64,000 nt of DNA from Cheiracanthium punctorium (lineage: Eukaryota; Arthropoda; Arachnida; Araneae; Cheiracanthiidae), in assembly GCA_038373885.1 (NCBI GenBank), contig JAWZYV010013143.1, positions 1-64,000 on the forward strand. The letters are read 5' to 3'. Each line of letters begins with the position of its first letter. Within the stretch, counting starts at the first letter, position 1. The notes beneath the pieces are model-generated. The model saw only the letters and a list, made by a program, of their open reading frames with translations. It was not told the origin of the DNA and ran no database searches. Both the position numbers and the translations under genes were made by a program. This document shows positions 10,863 to 21,955 of the stretch, in pieces.

Positions 10863-12576
10863 TAGGGCATTCGAAAACTAATTCCAGAAAGATAAGCTGC
10901 GCACTAAGGGGAATCTCTACCGTTTGGTTTTTGTGTTAACCCTCTAGCTGATCATCCCTGGCTGAAAATCTTTTCTAGAAAGAAAAAATGCACATTTCAA
11001 TTCTCCAATGTATATAGATTTGAAATAAAAAAAAATTACACAATTTTTGAGGCGATTTTGGTCCAGAAACTGAGCAGTCAGAGAGTTAAAGGGAGAAGAC
11101 AAGTTAATGCGTCTTGTGACAACATAATATTGTTTCTTGACGATGTGCAGCATAATTTCGGACAAAACGCATGAAGGATGGAAAACCAATGAAAGTGTTA
11201 TAATAGAACAAATATGAAGAGAAAATAATTCATTATTTAATTATCAACTTATATTTATTTTTTCTAAAATTTCCAATAAAAGAACTTCGTAATTAAAAAT
11301 TTAATGATATGTGACATAGTACATTAAAGTCATACAAAACTGAAGACAATCACATCTATTTCAGCCTTCTAGGTATTGTGGTCTTTTCTTAATAGCTGTT
11401 TGAATATTAAGATAACATCAAATTTGCTTGATTTTTTGTTTTCTTTGAAATTCATTATTCAAAACTTAATCGTTAAAAATCAAATGGTTTACATTTTTTA
11501 ATTTTGTTAGTGTTCTAAACATTATAAAAATCAAAAGGTCAAAATCAGTACCATTCGTTGATCTGACATGGAATGGCACCCTTTTAATAAAATATCAGGG
11601 AGAAAAATTTATTAAATTTTAAAATTAATAAAATTACCTTTTTGTTTGTTATAACTTTCATAATACTTTACCATATGCATTGTTTGATTTTACTAACAGG
11701 TAAGACTGTTGTTTTGTTTTAGCTTACATTTTCTGCTCATAATTGAAGTACTTGAGCCTTTGGAAAAAGAGCAGATAAAAAGGAAAAGTTCGTTGAATTA
11801 AGAATGCAGTTCACCTTTTGAAGATGGTTTCATCAGAAAAATCGGAATATGCTCTCAGTTCTTCAAAATGTTCGTTCTAATAAGGCATTTGTCAAAAAGT
11901 TATGACTTTATTTTTGCTAACCTAAATCAGCAATATTATTATTTCTTCAGTGTATTCGAAATTGTTACGTGCGATTTCGTATCGTGCAGTTTTCTCTCAT
12001 CTCATGAAGTTTTATACATCATTTCGCATCATCTTTGCTGTTTCGCAGAAGAAATTTTCCCCCTCTTACTCTGTTCGATGAGGCAGCCATTCTGGTTATA
12101 CCTTCTGTCTATGAAGTAACTTTTTCTCCAATATACACGAGTGAGTCTCACTGTTGCCAAAGAGAAAATCTATGGACTTTTTAAGGCTTTTTCATTATTT
12201 TCTTAAGTCTAGTAAATCGTTATGAGATATTACTATTGACAAATATGCTTTATAATAATTGTCACATCATCGAACTAATTACTATTTTTAATAAATAATT
12301 AAAATGGTACATTTAAATTGGAATATTAATGAAAAATTTTGCAGACATTTCAGTTTGAGTTTTAAATTATACATCAAAAAGATAAATTGAACGGTATAGA
12401 CGCAAAACTCATATTTTCCATATTTAAATTATATTAAATTCTAATTTTTCAGAATTATTATAGGTTGAGGACTCTGTATAAATATTTCTTATGGCAGCAA
12501 ATATTTTACAGAAGAAAAGTGCCAATATATCTGGTTTGATAATAAGTTTTTTTTTTCCCCACTATATTTCTAAGAA
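10044..12576. other. Non-coding; GC-richer patch then AT-rich
   Basis: About 10050-10780 is GC-richer, with TATTTAAGC near 10107 and AATAAACC near 10748. That mix could be a solo LTR, but no TG...CA ends or target duplication could be fixed. A (TA)n run lies at about 10827-10859. The rest is AT-rich with no recognisable gene. Confidence 0.4.
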
Positions 12577-12845
12577 CCAGTGGCCGAGCGCATAGCGCTC
12601 GGAACTGGGAGACTGGGAGATTCCCCGACCAGTGGCATGGTGCATAGGGCACTAAACTCCAAAACGGAAGGTGCCTAGTTCGAAACCAGGTCACGTCCGC
12701 CGACCTTAACGTTCGGCGTTTTCCGTGATTTATTCTGAAACTTAGCGCAAATACGGGTTAAGACCCCTTAGAAAGTCACCCACGGAGGTCACCCCACCCA
12801 TAGGCCTAGATCCTTCGTGTAGATAATTGCCCTTTATCCCACAAT
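12577..12845 (+). repeat. SINE family A, with doubled head
   Basis: Two tRNA-like heads stand in tandem (AACCAGTGGCCGAGCGC at 12577 and GACCAGTGGCATGGTGC near 12626), the second with a B-box-like AGTTCGAAACC. The family body follows (CCGTGATTTATTCTGAAACT, GCGCAAATACGGGTTAAGAC, CACGGAGGTCACCCC). The same body is at 15948-16170 in reverse. Confidence 0.65.
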
Positions 12846-13379
12846 AACCAAGTGAAGAATGTGAGTTTTGCATCTAAGTCCTTCAATACTTCTATTTTTT
12901 AAACATAAATGCTTGGGTGAGCTCTTGGAATTCTGAATGTTTTTATTGCAAGTATCTTTAAATGGAAAAAACAGTAAGTATAAAGAAAGAATAATACAAT
13001 ATGCAGAGAAATTAACGTTATCAAGAAACGTAAAGGGGATTTTTTTACTACTTTATCTACTGCAGATGTTGAACGACGCTACTTAACGTTATCTATTATT
13101 AACTGAAAATTTCATTAATTTTAAATTCATTTAATTTTTTTTAACAGTCATGCCATAGAAACTCTCTTTTGAAATTTGGCATAAACGTTGATTAAAATAA
13201 AAGTAAAAAAAACACATATTGAAGAAATAGAATTTTATATTTTTACATTACAAGAAATTAAGTAAAAATAATTTTTTAATTAGCAAAATAGCATTATAGA
13301 TTATATGAAATGCAACAAAAATATATATAAAATTTGATATAGTTAATTAAAGATCACTGTTTTCTAACTGTGGGCACTT

Positions 13380-13572
13380 AACCGACAGCTCATCGCCATT
13401 ACTAAGACCCGAGGTATTAGCCATCTTAAAATGAATGCTTCCAGTAGGCGGGCAAAGTCACACCTATGTAGGGACAGGCAGAATAACACCCAAGCCCAAG
13501 CAGGGAATCGAACTCTCACCGAAGGTGGGATAAAATGATTCTTTAGACACTAAGCCACCTGGTGGCTCATTT
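13380..13572 (-). repeat. SINE family C copy
   Basis: On the + strand a B-box complement, GGGAATCGAACTCTC, lies near 13503, and the tRNA-like head ends near 13565 (GCCACCTGGTGGCTC). It resembles 55570-55770 in organisation. Confidence 0.5.
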
Positions 13573-13756
13573 AAAGTTTAGTGTACCATGCAGAACTTAG
13601 ACTTTTGAAAATTTCAAAAACTCGGAAAAAAAGAGTAAAGAGTTTTTAAACAACTGAAAATCTGCAGTTTCTCATCTAATGTTCTTGTACTATATACAAA
13701 TTAAAAATCATCAATATCTAAAGATATAACATTTAGATCATAGGCTGGTTTTATAT

Positions 13757-14432
13757 AAAGGTTGCCCCAAAAAGGTGGCTTTAATTCTTTATCTATTAGA
13801 GATAACTGGGCAGTGTAAATTGAAAAAAAATCCTCGCGTTCATTTTCAAAAAGTTACACTTTTTAAATTTGTATATGACCCCCGTACAAAAACACTCCCA
13901 TTTAGTAAAATGTGCCCCATAAACTAATGGGGTGACTTACAAAATTTGAGAATTATACCTTAAAAAATGTTAGATATATGAAGATAAATAAAACTCTGAC
14001 TCGAGCCACTTTTCCATGGCTCTCGAAGGGAAAAAATCACGTCGAATGATCTCATTTCAGAGGTCGTACAGAAATTACGAAAGACTTTTTTTTTTTCCCC
14101 ACTCCAGCAATAAACGTTTATATTCAAAATCATGTATATTCCCCGATCATCTTTCTTTAAAGATATCTCAGCGACGTTGTAAGATGAAAGTCTCAAACTT
14201 GGTACACCACCCATTAGCTTATGGGGCACATTTTACTCATTGGGAGTGTTTTTGTACGGGGGATCGTATGCAAATTAAAAAAGTATAACTTTTTGTAAAT
14301 AAACGAGAGGATTTTTTCTTAATGTAGTCTTATTTGCGACCTTATTTTGAACATTTTTTAAAATTTACACTGTACACTTATCTCTAATAAATAAAAAAAT
14401 AAATCCTGCTACCACCTTTTCGGGACACCCTG
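13757..14432. mobile_element. TIR element, family D copy 1
   Basis: The inverted ends share CAGGGTGTCCCGAAAAGGTG (right end, reverse complement) and a diverged left AAAGGTTGCCCCAAAAAGG. Similarity continues inward: TATTAGAGATAA with CAGTGTAAATT, and matching CATTTTACTA/TAGTAAAATG segments. TA follows at 14433-14434. The two facing ORFs here read through the inverted repeat and are not genes. Confidence 0.7.
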
Positions 14433-14839
14433 TAGAATTACTTATTTTAAGTTTTAGAGGTTGGCTCAATGGAAAATTAAATTTTGGAATGGATGTTTTC
14501 ACGTAGTCTGCTATTAGCTAGTATTTTTGGGTCTGGAATTAAATTAAAATAGAAATAATAAACAGATGTGTTAAAATTAATTTCATAAATAGAAATTCTG
14601 TGTTAGAAAATGTCTTGCTAAGTTTTATTTCTCTAGTTATATGTAGTTCCTGCTTTCATCAATTCACAGATTAAACCTCTAATTGTTGTTGTTTTAAAAG
14701 TAAGCAGATGAACTTTGTATGCTATTGTAACTATAATTGTGCAATAAAAATGAACAGTTATAGATCGATGTTCTTATATTCAGTATGCTACAAGATAACT
14801 AAAGGGAAAGAAATTATGTTACTTCCGATCTAATGTTCT

Positions 14840-14965
14840 GGAATTTTGGGCCGTTTTCTCCAGATGTAACGTGAATACGAGTTAGAGTCCCTTCAAAAAA
14901 AAAAAAAAAAACCTCCACTTAAGGAATCCCCCTTTTAAACAGCTAGACCTACAGTAGCTATGCCT
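14840..14965 (+). repeat. SINE family A fragment
   Basis: It contains TTTTGGGCCGTTTTCTCCAG, ATGTAACGTGAATACGAGTT and AGAGTCCCTTC followed by an A run, as in the family A body. Confidence 0.6.
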
Positions 14966-15044
14966 GGCACAAACACCTAGACATATGCAATAAATTATAA
15001 ATTTACTTAAAAGAAGGTATACAGAATTTTATGGTATCGATTAA

Positions 15045-15680
15045 ATGTTTTCGGGGATTACATCTAAATTTAAAATGTTTTTAATTTTATGCGGATATCG
15101 TACATAGAAAAAGAAAAGAAAAGAGAATTCTCAGTTAGTAAAATGCCCCCCATGTATTAGTTGGGTGATGCACAAATCTTCAGTCTATCATCATACAAAG
15201 ATTGAGATACGAAAAGAAATTTGTTATACTTAAACGACTTTTCAATGGCTCTCGAAGAGAAAAAAATCCCATCAGAAAATCGGATTTCCGGAACTGTATA
15301 CTTACAAAAGAAAACAATGCTTGTATAAATACATAGTTTTGCTGTTATTGGTGCTATAGAGCCTTACCAACTATGTTTAAACTTAGGTCTAAGCATTTTT
15401 ATTTTAAAGGCTGAAACTTTTTACATCAGCTAATTAATGTATGTGGGGGTATTTTATTAATTGAGGTTTTTTCTGTGCGGGGGAGGCGTATAAAAAATTT
15501 AAATTCTGTATTTATTTAGATTTAACCTCCTGAAAATTGTAATCAATAGCATATAATTTTAATAGCATATAATTAATAGCATATAATTTTTTTTTACTTG
15601 ACTTTGCAATTTTGTTGTACACGTCTATGATCAAAATTTAAGGAATGAAGTCTTAGGTTAGTGTTTTTGGAACACCCTGT
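15045..15680. mobile_element. TIR element, family D copy 2, strongly diverged
   Basis: It shares with 13757-14432, in the same order, AAATGCCCCCCATGTATTAG, TTTTCAATGGCTCTCGAAGA and the right end AACACCCTGTG. The left end is poorly defined. A three-fold AATAGCATATAATT repeat at about 15546-15590 lies inside. Confidence 0.5.
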
Positions 15681-15947
15681 GTATAGTTAGAATACCTTAA
15701 ATGTAGGGAAAATTAATATATGAATGTGCATAATTTAACATAGGAAAATTCACTCTGTCACACACACGCACAGAAAGAGTGCAATCGTGAAATTGTTAAA
15801 ATTGTTTCCCGGAAACTATAAATTCAACTTTAGCTGATTATTTGATGTTGGAAATCGTATCAAGGCTACTAAACCACTATTAAGCACTGCGTTAATCGAT
15901 ATCTGTGTATATGTGTAAAAAATTATTGGATTGGATTTGTGAGATTA

Positions 15948-16170
15948 CGGGATAATTATCTACACAAGGGATCTAGGCTGAGGAAGGTTGCCCTCCATGG
16001 GGATCATTCAGGAGGTCCCAACCCGCTAAGTTTCAGTTCAATTTACGCTAAGTTTCAGAGAAAATCACGGAAAATTCTTAACGGCTAGGTCGGTGGACGC
16101 GACCTGGGATTGAACCAAGCACTTTCCCTCTCCTAGTTCAGAGAGCTAAGCGCTCGGCCACAGGTGGAAT
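15948..16170 (-). repeat. SINE family A copy
   Basis: This is the reverse of the 12577-12845 organisation: tail side GATAATTATCTACACAAGGG, body with GAGAAAATCACGGAAAATTC, B-box complement GGGATTGAACC near 16110, and head GCTAAGCGCTCGGCCAC near 16146. Confidence 0.7.
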
Positions 16171-17220
16171 GAAAAAAAATGTTTCTGTGTAATTCAATGA
16201 ATGATACTTGTGTGGCAATACATTTTTAAAGTTTACAATTAAAAATACACTGATTTTTCATGAGTGAAATTCCTCTTTTTTTAACTAGCCATTTTTCCGT
16301 TTTAGTCTACTATCTTATAATTATTTACTTTAGATAGCATGTTTGTCTTCTGGTTGCATTCATGCATGTTCTGACCTTAGCTCTGCGCCTAGGTGACTGG
16401 GGCAAACTAGGCTCGCTCGTGCACTGCGATATAGGAATCAACAGTATCATTTATCATTCCATACAATGGGGCGATTGTATTTTTTAAAAAATGAAATGGT
16501 TTTTGCCCAAGTGTCCGATGTTCTGTAGACTTGTGTCTCCTGTCGCCTGTCCCAAGTGTTTCCTGTCAGGATGTCTCCTGTCTTTTTGGGGAGGGGGATA
16601 ATTTAAGTTTACCACGAGGCCGCGATCTCCAGTTCCAGTACTTATTTCTGCCCAAGCCAACAAGGACTTAAGGAGTGTGGATTTCAGGTGCTTATTGTAG
16701 ATACACCCTTGAATCTGGCATAGGGCCTCCCGATTTTAGGGACACCCACTAGGTTTTAAAAAGCACCTTGTTCAAAGTACCTAGGTTCAGAAAACGCCCA
16801 GTTTGGATGCATTTCACTGGAGCGGAGAAGGAGCCGAAAGTGTAACCTGCCTTAGAGCTTCAGTCATGCTCTTGTTATATCTAGAACATTGAAAATAAAA
16901 AGGAAGAGAGTTTGGCATCCAAATAAATCAATAAATTACAAGAGTAGTGTAACGGAGATCATGAGAAGAGACCTCGGATTGCCAGACCATACATCGATCT
17001 AAAAGTGTCCACCCGATTTGGATCTCGCGTACGTCCCTACCAGGGGCCGTAAAGTTTATACACTAACCATTTTATTTCCTAAAATAAAAAAATAATATGA
17101 AATACCACACACAATACTCAGTGGAATAATCTAGAGGGTAATATTGTATGGCCCGTACAAATTGGATCCCGATAGGCCATTCCGAAAAGAGAAATGTTTT
17201 TAAAAGGGTCCAGTCTTTAA

Positions 17221-17224
<4 letters not shown>
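16171..17224. other. Upstream flank of the coding exon, no element recognised
   Basis: Mixed composition; a CCTGTC-rich patch lies at about 16538-16585. No ORF or known element was identified. Confidence 0.4.

Positions 17225-17252
<28 letters not shown>
17225..17252. repeat. T28 homopolymer
   Basis: A run of 28 T directly upstream of the GC-rich island. Confidence 0.95.
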
Positions 17253-17579
17253 GTGAAACGGAGAGGGGACCCCGGTGTATGTGGTGGTCCAGAGATTGTT
17301 TTGTCGGGCGTGTGTTTTTGTTGCGGACCGCGTGTTGTTCATCCAATGAGAGTTGAATGGAAGGCGGGGACTGCGTGGTGAGAGCGCAGCCGCCGTTTTC
17401 CTCAATCACTCGCTCGGTTCGCGATGCGAGCGGGAGGGCCGTTCTTCTTGGGATCGCAGCGCCGGTTCCCCTCACTCTTGACTTCGGTCGCCAGAGCCGA
17501 CACTCGCCGCGGCCCACGTTGCACCGCTCGGCCCCACTGAAGTTCTCGTGTTCCGGGCGGCCGGTCGCTCGGCCCTCGG
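17253..17579 (+). promoter_or_regulatory. GC/CpG-rich promoter-like island and 5' UTR
   Basis: The composition changes sharply from AT-rich to GC-rich, with many CpG dinucleotides. A CCAAT box (CCAATGAG, core 17343-17347) is followed 16 bp later by a GC-box/E2F-like GGCGGGG (17363-17369). The transcription start is not identifiable by eye. The island continues through the coding exon to about 17830. An upstream ATG at 17357 opens a longer overlapping frame that is either a 5'-UTR reading frame or chance. Confidence 0.6.
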
Positions 17580-17828
17580 ATGCAGTCCTGTCTCGAATAC
17601 CATCCGCAGCACCCGCAAGGATCGCCCCATGTGACGTTCCGAAGGTACACGCCACCACACCCGTCTCCCCAGCCCATCAAAGAAGAGGAACCCATGACCA
17701 CGGCATCTCCGGGCGGGGGCCCCGGCTCCTTCTACGGGTCCCAGCACTGCTACCTGCCCGCAGCCAAGAAGGTCGACTCCTTGCCCCGGATCGGGATGCT
17801 CGGAGGATCCACGCCCGGCATGTACTCG
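17580..17828 (+). CDS. First coding exon of an unrecognised, probably nuclear protein
   Basis: The exon encodes 83 residues from the first ATG after an in-frame TGA (17538-17540). It ends in TCG before GTAAAT, a fair 5' splice site in phase 0; unspliced, the frame stops at 17862-17864. The start context is weak (CGG before ATG). The protein is rich in Pro, Gly, His and Ser and has no predicted fold visible. Residues 33-36, IKEE, fit the sumoylation consensus psi-K-x-E and are followed by EP. Residues 50-80 (GSFYGSQHC..., SLPRIGMLGG) are not low-complexity and could be a conserved motif. This composition is common in the N-terminal regulatory parts of transcription factors, so a transcriptional regulator is a reasonable guess, but I do not recognise the family. 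No downstream exon was found in the window. Confidence 0.6.
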
Positions 17829-19439
17829 GTAAATCTCAACTCTTTGCTTTTTCATCACCAGTGACGGATACAGGACTTTGGCATTCGGAGCTTTTTTCGA
17901 AATCCCAAAACGTACACTGATTGTAGGATGACATTTTGCTTTTGTTCGTCCAAAAGACTTTTCTAAAAAATGTCACCCCCCCCCCACACACACAAAAAAA
18001 AAACTGTATCCGCTACTGGTGGTCCCCAACCTTTTTCTGTTTGTAGATCCCTCTTAAAATCCAAAAGAAATAGACGAAGCCCCTGTGTCATCGTTGTATA
18101 TTGTTATTTTTGCGAGCCCACTTTTACATACTGTGAACACCTGGGGATTCACGAACAACCGGTTGAGAATTGATCGCAGTCCAACATAGCTTAGGTCAGG
18201 ATATCGGGATATATTCTTCGAAACTTTCGGATTAGCTAGCAAAAGGTTAATGTCATGCAGAAATTTCGTTTATCTTTCTACAACGTATTTCATATCTCCC
18301 CCCCCCTCCACATACACACCGAAATATATTTTCCTGGCTATGCCTCTGGATCGGGTCCATAGGTCCCCAGCATTCAGAGAGAGGAGGTAATGAGTACTTT
18401 GAAAAAAAATATATTTTTCAAAAACACTCTAAAGTAATATGTTCTCCATCGACGTACTCTTCCAGGAGATTTCTATCCAGTAGATGGATAATCGAGCCTA
18501 AACAAATTCTTGGATACGTAAGTTCGGACTTGAAATGAATCTTAAGCGTGTTCTGTTGAACTTGTTGAATGGGAGTATGTGTATATCTCTTTTCAACCTG
18601 ACCCTACTCTAGTGAGGAACAAGGCGCCAAAACGTTGAGCATGTTTGTAGGAAACCACGTCATTTTAAAGATATTTCAGACAGGTGCACCCATACTTTTA
18701 AAATGCCTGTTATATCCAGTATTCATATTTGCCTCCATTCTGTTGAAAAACGGGCTCGGTATAAAATACTTTGTTCTAATTTAAAAGATGACTAGATACA
18801 ATAGGCCGTATATACAAAGTATTGACGTCATGTATACTTTTAAAAGTGCTTATTTGAGAACTATCCTGAGCTTGTTTCACATTTATAACAAAGAAAGAAG
18901 AAGAAAATAGAAGCACATTACTGCAAGACGTTTACAATCTGAACAAGCATCTAAGAAACGAGCACAAGTGAGAACATACTATCCTGCAGCAAAACGATTT
19001 AAAACAATTAAATTTGAAATCGTTGGATCGAGCAATTGAGGGTGCTAAAATAATTCGAAAGAAGTAGTCTCTCAATATATTTTATATCCATTTTAGTGTA
19101 CAATAAAAAAGTTAATAATGTAGCTCTGTGGATAAAGCTGTGTAATTAAAAAGAAAAACCTTTTAACAGCTTTCAATCTAAGTGTAATAAATCTGTAACA
19201 TTGTAATATATATGTCGGTACTTAACATCAAATGTGCGTTAAATGTGTTCATTTTCAATACATTTCTAAATGCATTTTTTAATAACACATTTTTCATCTG
19301 TATAGATCGTTTGTCAAATAGATTGTCAAAAAAGATAAGACACTTTCCATTTTGGACTTAAAAAAGAAGAAATACCTTATGAAATGTTGAATAGGACATG
19401 CAAAGAACATGTCGATTGATTTCTTTCAAATAATGGTTC
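17829..19439 (+). other. Start of the proposed first intron
   Basis: It begins GTAAAT. A C run lies at about 17977-17986. Between about 18014 and 18172, TGGTGGTCCCCAACCTTTTT and an inverted GGTTGAGAATTG suggest an old hAT MITE, too diverged to confirm. Otherwise nothing recognised. Confidence 0.45.
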
Positions 19440-19655
19440 TTCACCATGGCCGAGTGTATAAGTCATTGACCATGATAGATGTCTGATGTGCGAAAGTATA
19501 GAGTTCTGTCCTACCGCGCGGTTGTCGAACTAAAAGGGTGGAGTTTTGGGTAGTTTTAGCTAGATGTATTGTAAAAACGCCTTAGAACCCCTTAAAAAGT
19601 CCTCTTCCCATGGTACGCCCTTAGGTAGATACCCCTCGTGTAGGTTTGTGTTAAA
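19440..19655 (+). repeat. SINE family A copy
   Basis: A tRNA-like head (CCATGGCCGAGTGTATAAGT) is followed by the body GTTTTGGGTAGTTTTAGCTA, CGCCTTAGAACCCCTTAAAA and CCCTCGTGTAGGTTTGTG. A hAT MITE inserted just beyond its 3' end. Confidence 0.7.
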
Positions 19656-19667
19656 TACAATACACAT

Positions 19668-20150
19668 TAGAGATGAGACGGGCTCTGTAAGTCCCAATTG
19701 CTTTCGGGCTCGTCAAAAATTTCTCATTTATTAAACATACTCCTTGAAACAGATTTTTAAAAGTGATTCATGAGGAAAATAAAAGTACTTATTAAAAAAA
19801 AAATTAGCGGCACGGGCGCCTAGAAGTTGCTTGAAGCTCTTTGGGTATTTCAGAAAGGCGGCTTATATTGCTTAGTTAATCATCAGATCGGACATTATTT
19901 GATAAACATGGATATAAAGAATTAGAAAGTGAATTGAGAGTTTAGAACTATATTTGTCTGTAATTTGCACAAACAGCAAAATTTATTGTATTCTATCAAT
20001 GAAGTAATTGAATTTTTTTTATCTTTAGCTGAAATTTCAGTCTCGGGCTCCGACTTAAATAATAATGCTCGGGCTCGGACGGGCTCGGATTAAAAGTTCT
20101 CGGGCTCGGGCGGGTTCTGGCTTCAAAAAATGAGCCCGGACTCATCTCTA
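19668..20150 (+). mobile_element. hAT MITE, GAGCCCG family, copy 1 (483 bp)
   Basis: Starts TAGAGATGAGACGGGCTC and ends with GAGCCCGGACTCATCTCTA. A perfect 8-bp duplication, ATACACAT, flanks it (19660-19667, 20151-20158). Both termini are built of GAGCCCG/CGGGCTC repeats around an AT-rich core. No ORF. Copies 2 and 3 are at 35670 and 55145. Confidence 0.95.
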
Positions 20151-20158
20151 ATACACAT

Positions 20159-21659
20159 TATTACGAATGTATTTTGGAATATATTTACTGGAAAAAATTT
20201 TTATTTTATTTTGTGTGACTTAGTTTTTAACCCCAATATTTATGGTGTTCATAAAGTAACGGCTGTATCTAGACAGAAATTCCAAATAAAAACAACACAC
20301 ATTTAAGGAACAATAAACATTTAAAGTATATAAATAATCAACCTTTTAACTGCGTATGAGCAATAACTTTTTCTTTTACTTACATTTTATTTTTTACCAA
20401 TGCCAGGAGTTGGGCCTTAGAGCCCTAAATTTCAATTTTTGTTAATTGAATGTCAGTAATGATGCCTTTTTATGAGAAAAACTAACTTTCCCATCTTTTG
20501 GGCCCTTGCCTTTTCTTTCTGGAGGTATTCACGTAAAAATTCTTGACCATCGTCAGAATTTTGAAATACATCAACGATACAGTGAGTATTTCAAATTTTT
20601 CTGGAAGGAGTTGGAGGACAAGTGACTTTCTTAATTTAATGACCTTGCTTTTAATAATAAAAACGACATTTTGTAGAACATTTTTACTTTCAGGAAAATC
20701 TGATATACTACTAATTGAAACTTTCTAAAAGTTCTTCTTAAATTTCAACTGAATTTTATGTAAGCTGTTGCATACGTAGACTACTTCTTTAATTTAATAT
20801 TATTATTATTTGCGCTTGTGTAGGTAAAATTAAATTTCTTTGAATGCTCATAGATTATTAATATTAGCTTCTTTCCATTTAAAAATTATCGGAAATGTGT
20901 ATTCATTACTTTTTCAAACTTTTAGCAAGATCAGTAACTGTTAGTTTAAAACTCTTTAAGTTAGACACAGAAGACATTTGATAAAAACTACGTTATTCGA
21001 TAAAATATATGAACTATTTTTACAATATAAAATATTGCTTCTAAAAAGCAAACTTTTGCGTGGAATTTATTAATAATTTTTAGGGGGATCCCAAAGAACT
21101 TACTTTATCACATTGGAAAATGAAAGTTAAAACATGTTCTACAGATGTCGGAAGTGAAAAAACATTTCGTGAAGTTTTTCTATTGAAATTCGAAAAGTTT
21201 TCAATTTCATTTGTCTATGAGGTTAAATACATTAGTAATCTTAAATACCGCTTTGAATATGTCTTTAAAGCAAGAGAATTTTGATGGTCGGCATATGACT
21301 AGATATTTAGCTGTTCAATCCTTGTTTCCCTAAAAACCTATAGCAAAGAAAATTTCTTCAACAAATTCTCAAAGAAGGAATTTTTAAAAATCGCGAGTTT
21401 CCTTTTAAAAAGACCTAATTTGTAAAATATTAAAAAAATGACTTCATGATTGGAATTTCTCAATAAGTATTATAGGTATGATTTTTTTTTTCCAACTGCC
21501 CGAAAACTGTCACTTTGAGAAATGCTACAGAAACTACGTGATTGCTTTAAACTCTCGAAGCATTTTTACCAGATATTAAAGTGAATGATATGTTGAATAA
21601 CGCACTTAAGTGAAGTGATATACCGTTCTTACGTTTCCCGCTTACTTCTTATATAATAT
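20159..21659. other. AT-rich non-coding DNA
   Basis: No gene or element recognised. The short ORF at 20543-20728 has no recognisable domain. Confidence 0.5.
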
Positions 21660-21667
21660 GTTTCGGA

Positions 21668-21947
21668 CAGTGGCTTAGCAGGGGGTGGGGGGGGGGAGAA
21701 GACTACTTCAACTCATATATATGTATAGACTTCCTCCCACTGGGGCCCACTAAAAATGGAAGGCGCCCCCATCTGCCCATCGCCTCCCTATCTGGGGGGA
21801 TCTGTCACCGCATGCGGTTGTCAGAGGGCATAATAGAAGGAAAAATAAAATTATATATATATATATATGTGTGTGTGTATGTGTGATAAGGGAGTGAAGA
21901 ATATACATTTTGTATGGCAAAAAATTCCTCATTCCTAAAACCCCCTG
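21668..21947 (+). mobile_element. hAT MITE, GGGGCGTAGC family, copy 1 (280 bp)
   Basis: The left end is CAGTGGCTTAGCAGGGGG and the right end ...ACCCCCTG. A perfect 8-bp duplication, GTTTCGGA, lies at 21660-21667 and 21948-21955. It shares AACTCATATATATGTAT and GTGAAGAATATACATTTTGT with the copy at 48569-48738, but holds about 110 extra bp (about 21727-21870), including a (TA)n(TG)n run. Confidence 0.85.
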
Positions 21948-21955
21948 GTTTCGGA

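Noticed and set aside
17200..17858. Several long minus-strand ORFs opposite the 17580 exon
   Set aside because: They arise because GC-rich DNA has few stops; one includes a Lys run read from the T28 homopolymer. None has a recognisable domain.
18014..18172. hAT MITE in the start of the intron
   Set aside because: The facing GGTCCCCAACC and GGTTGAGAA pieces are suggestive, but the right end is degraded and no target duplication is visible.
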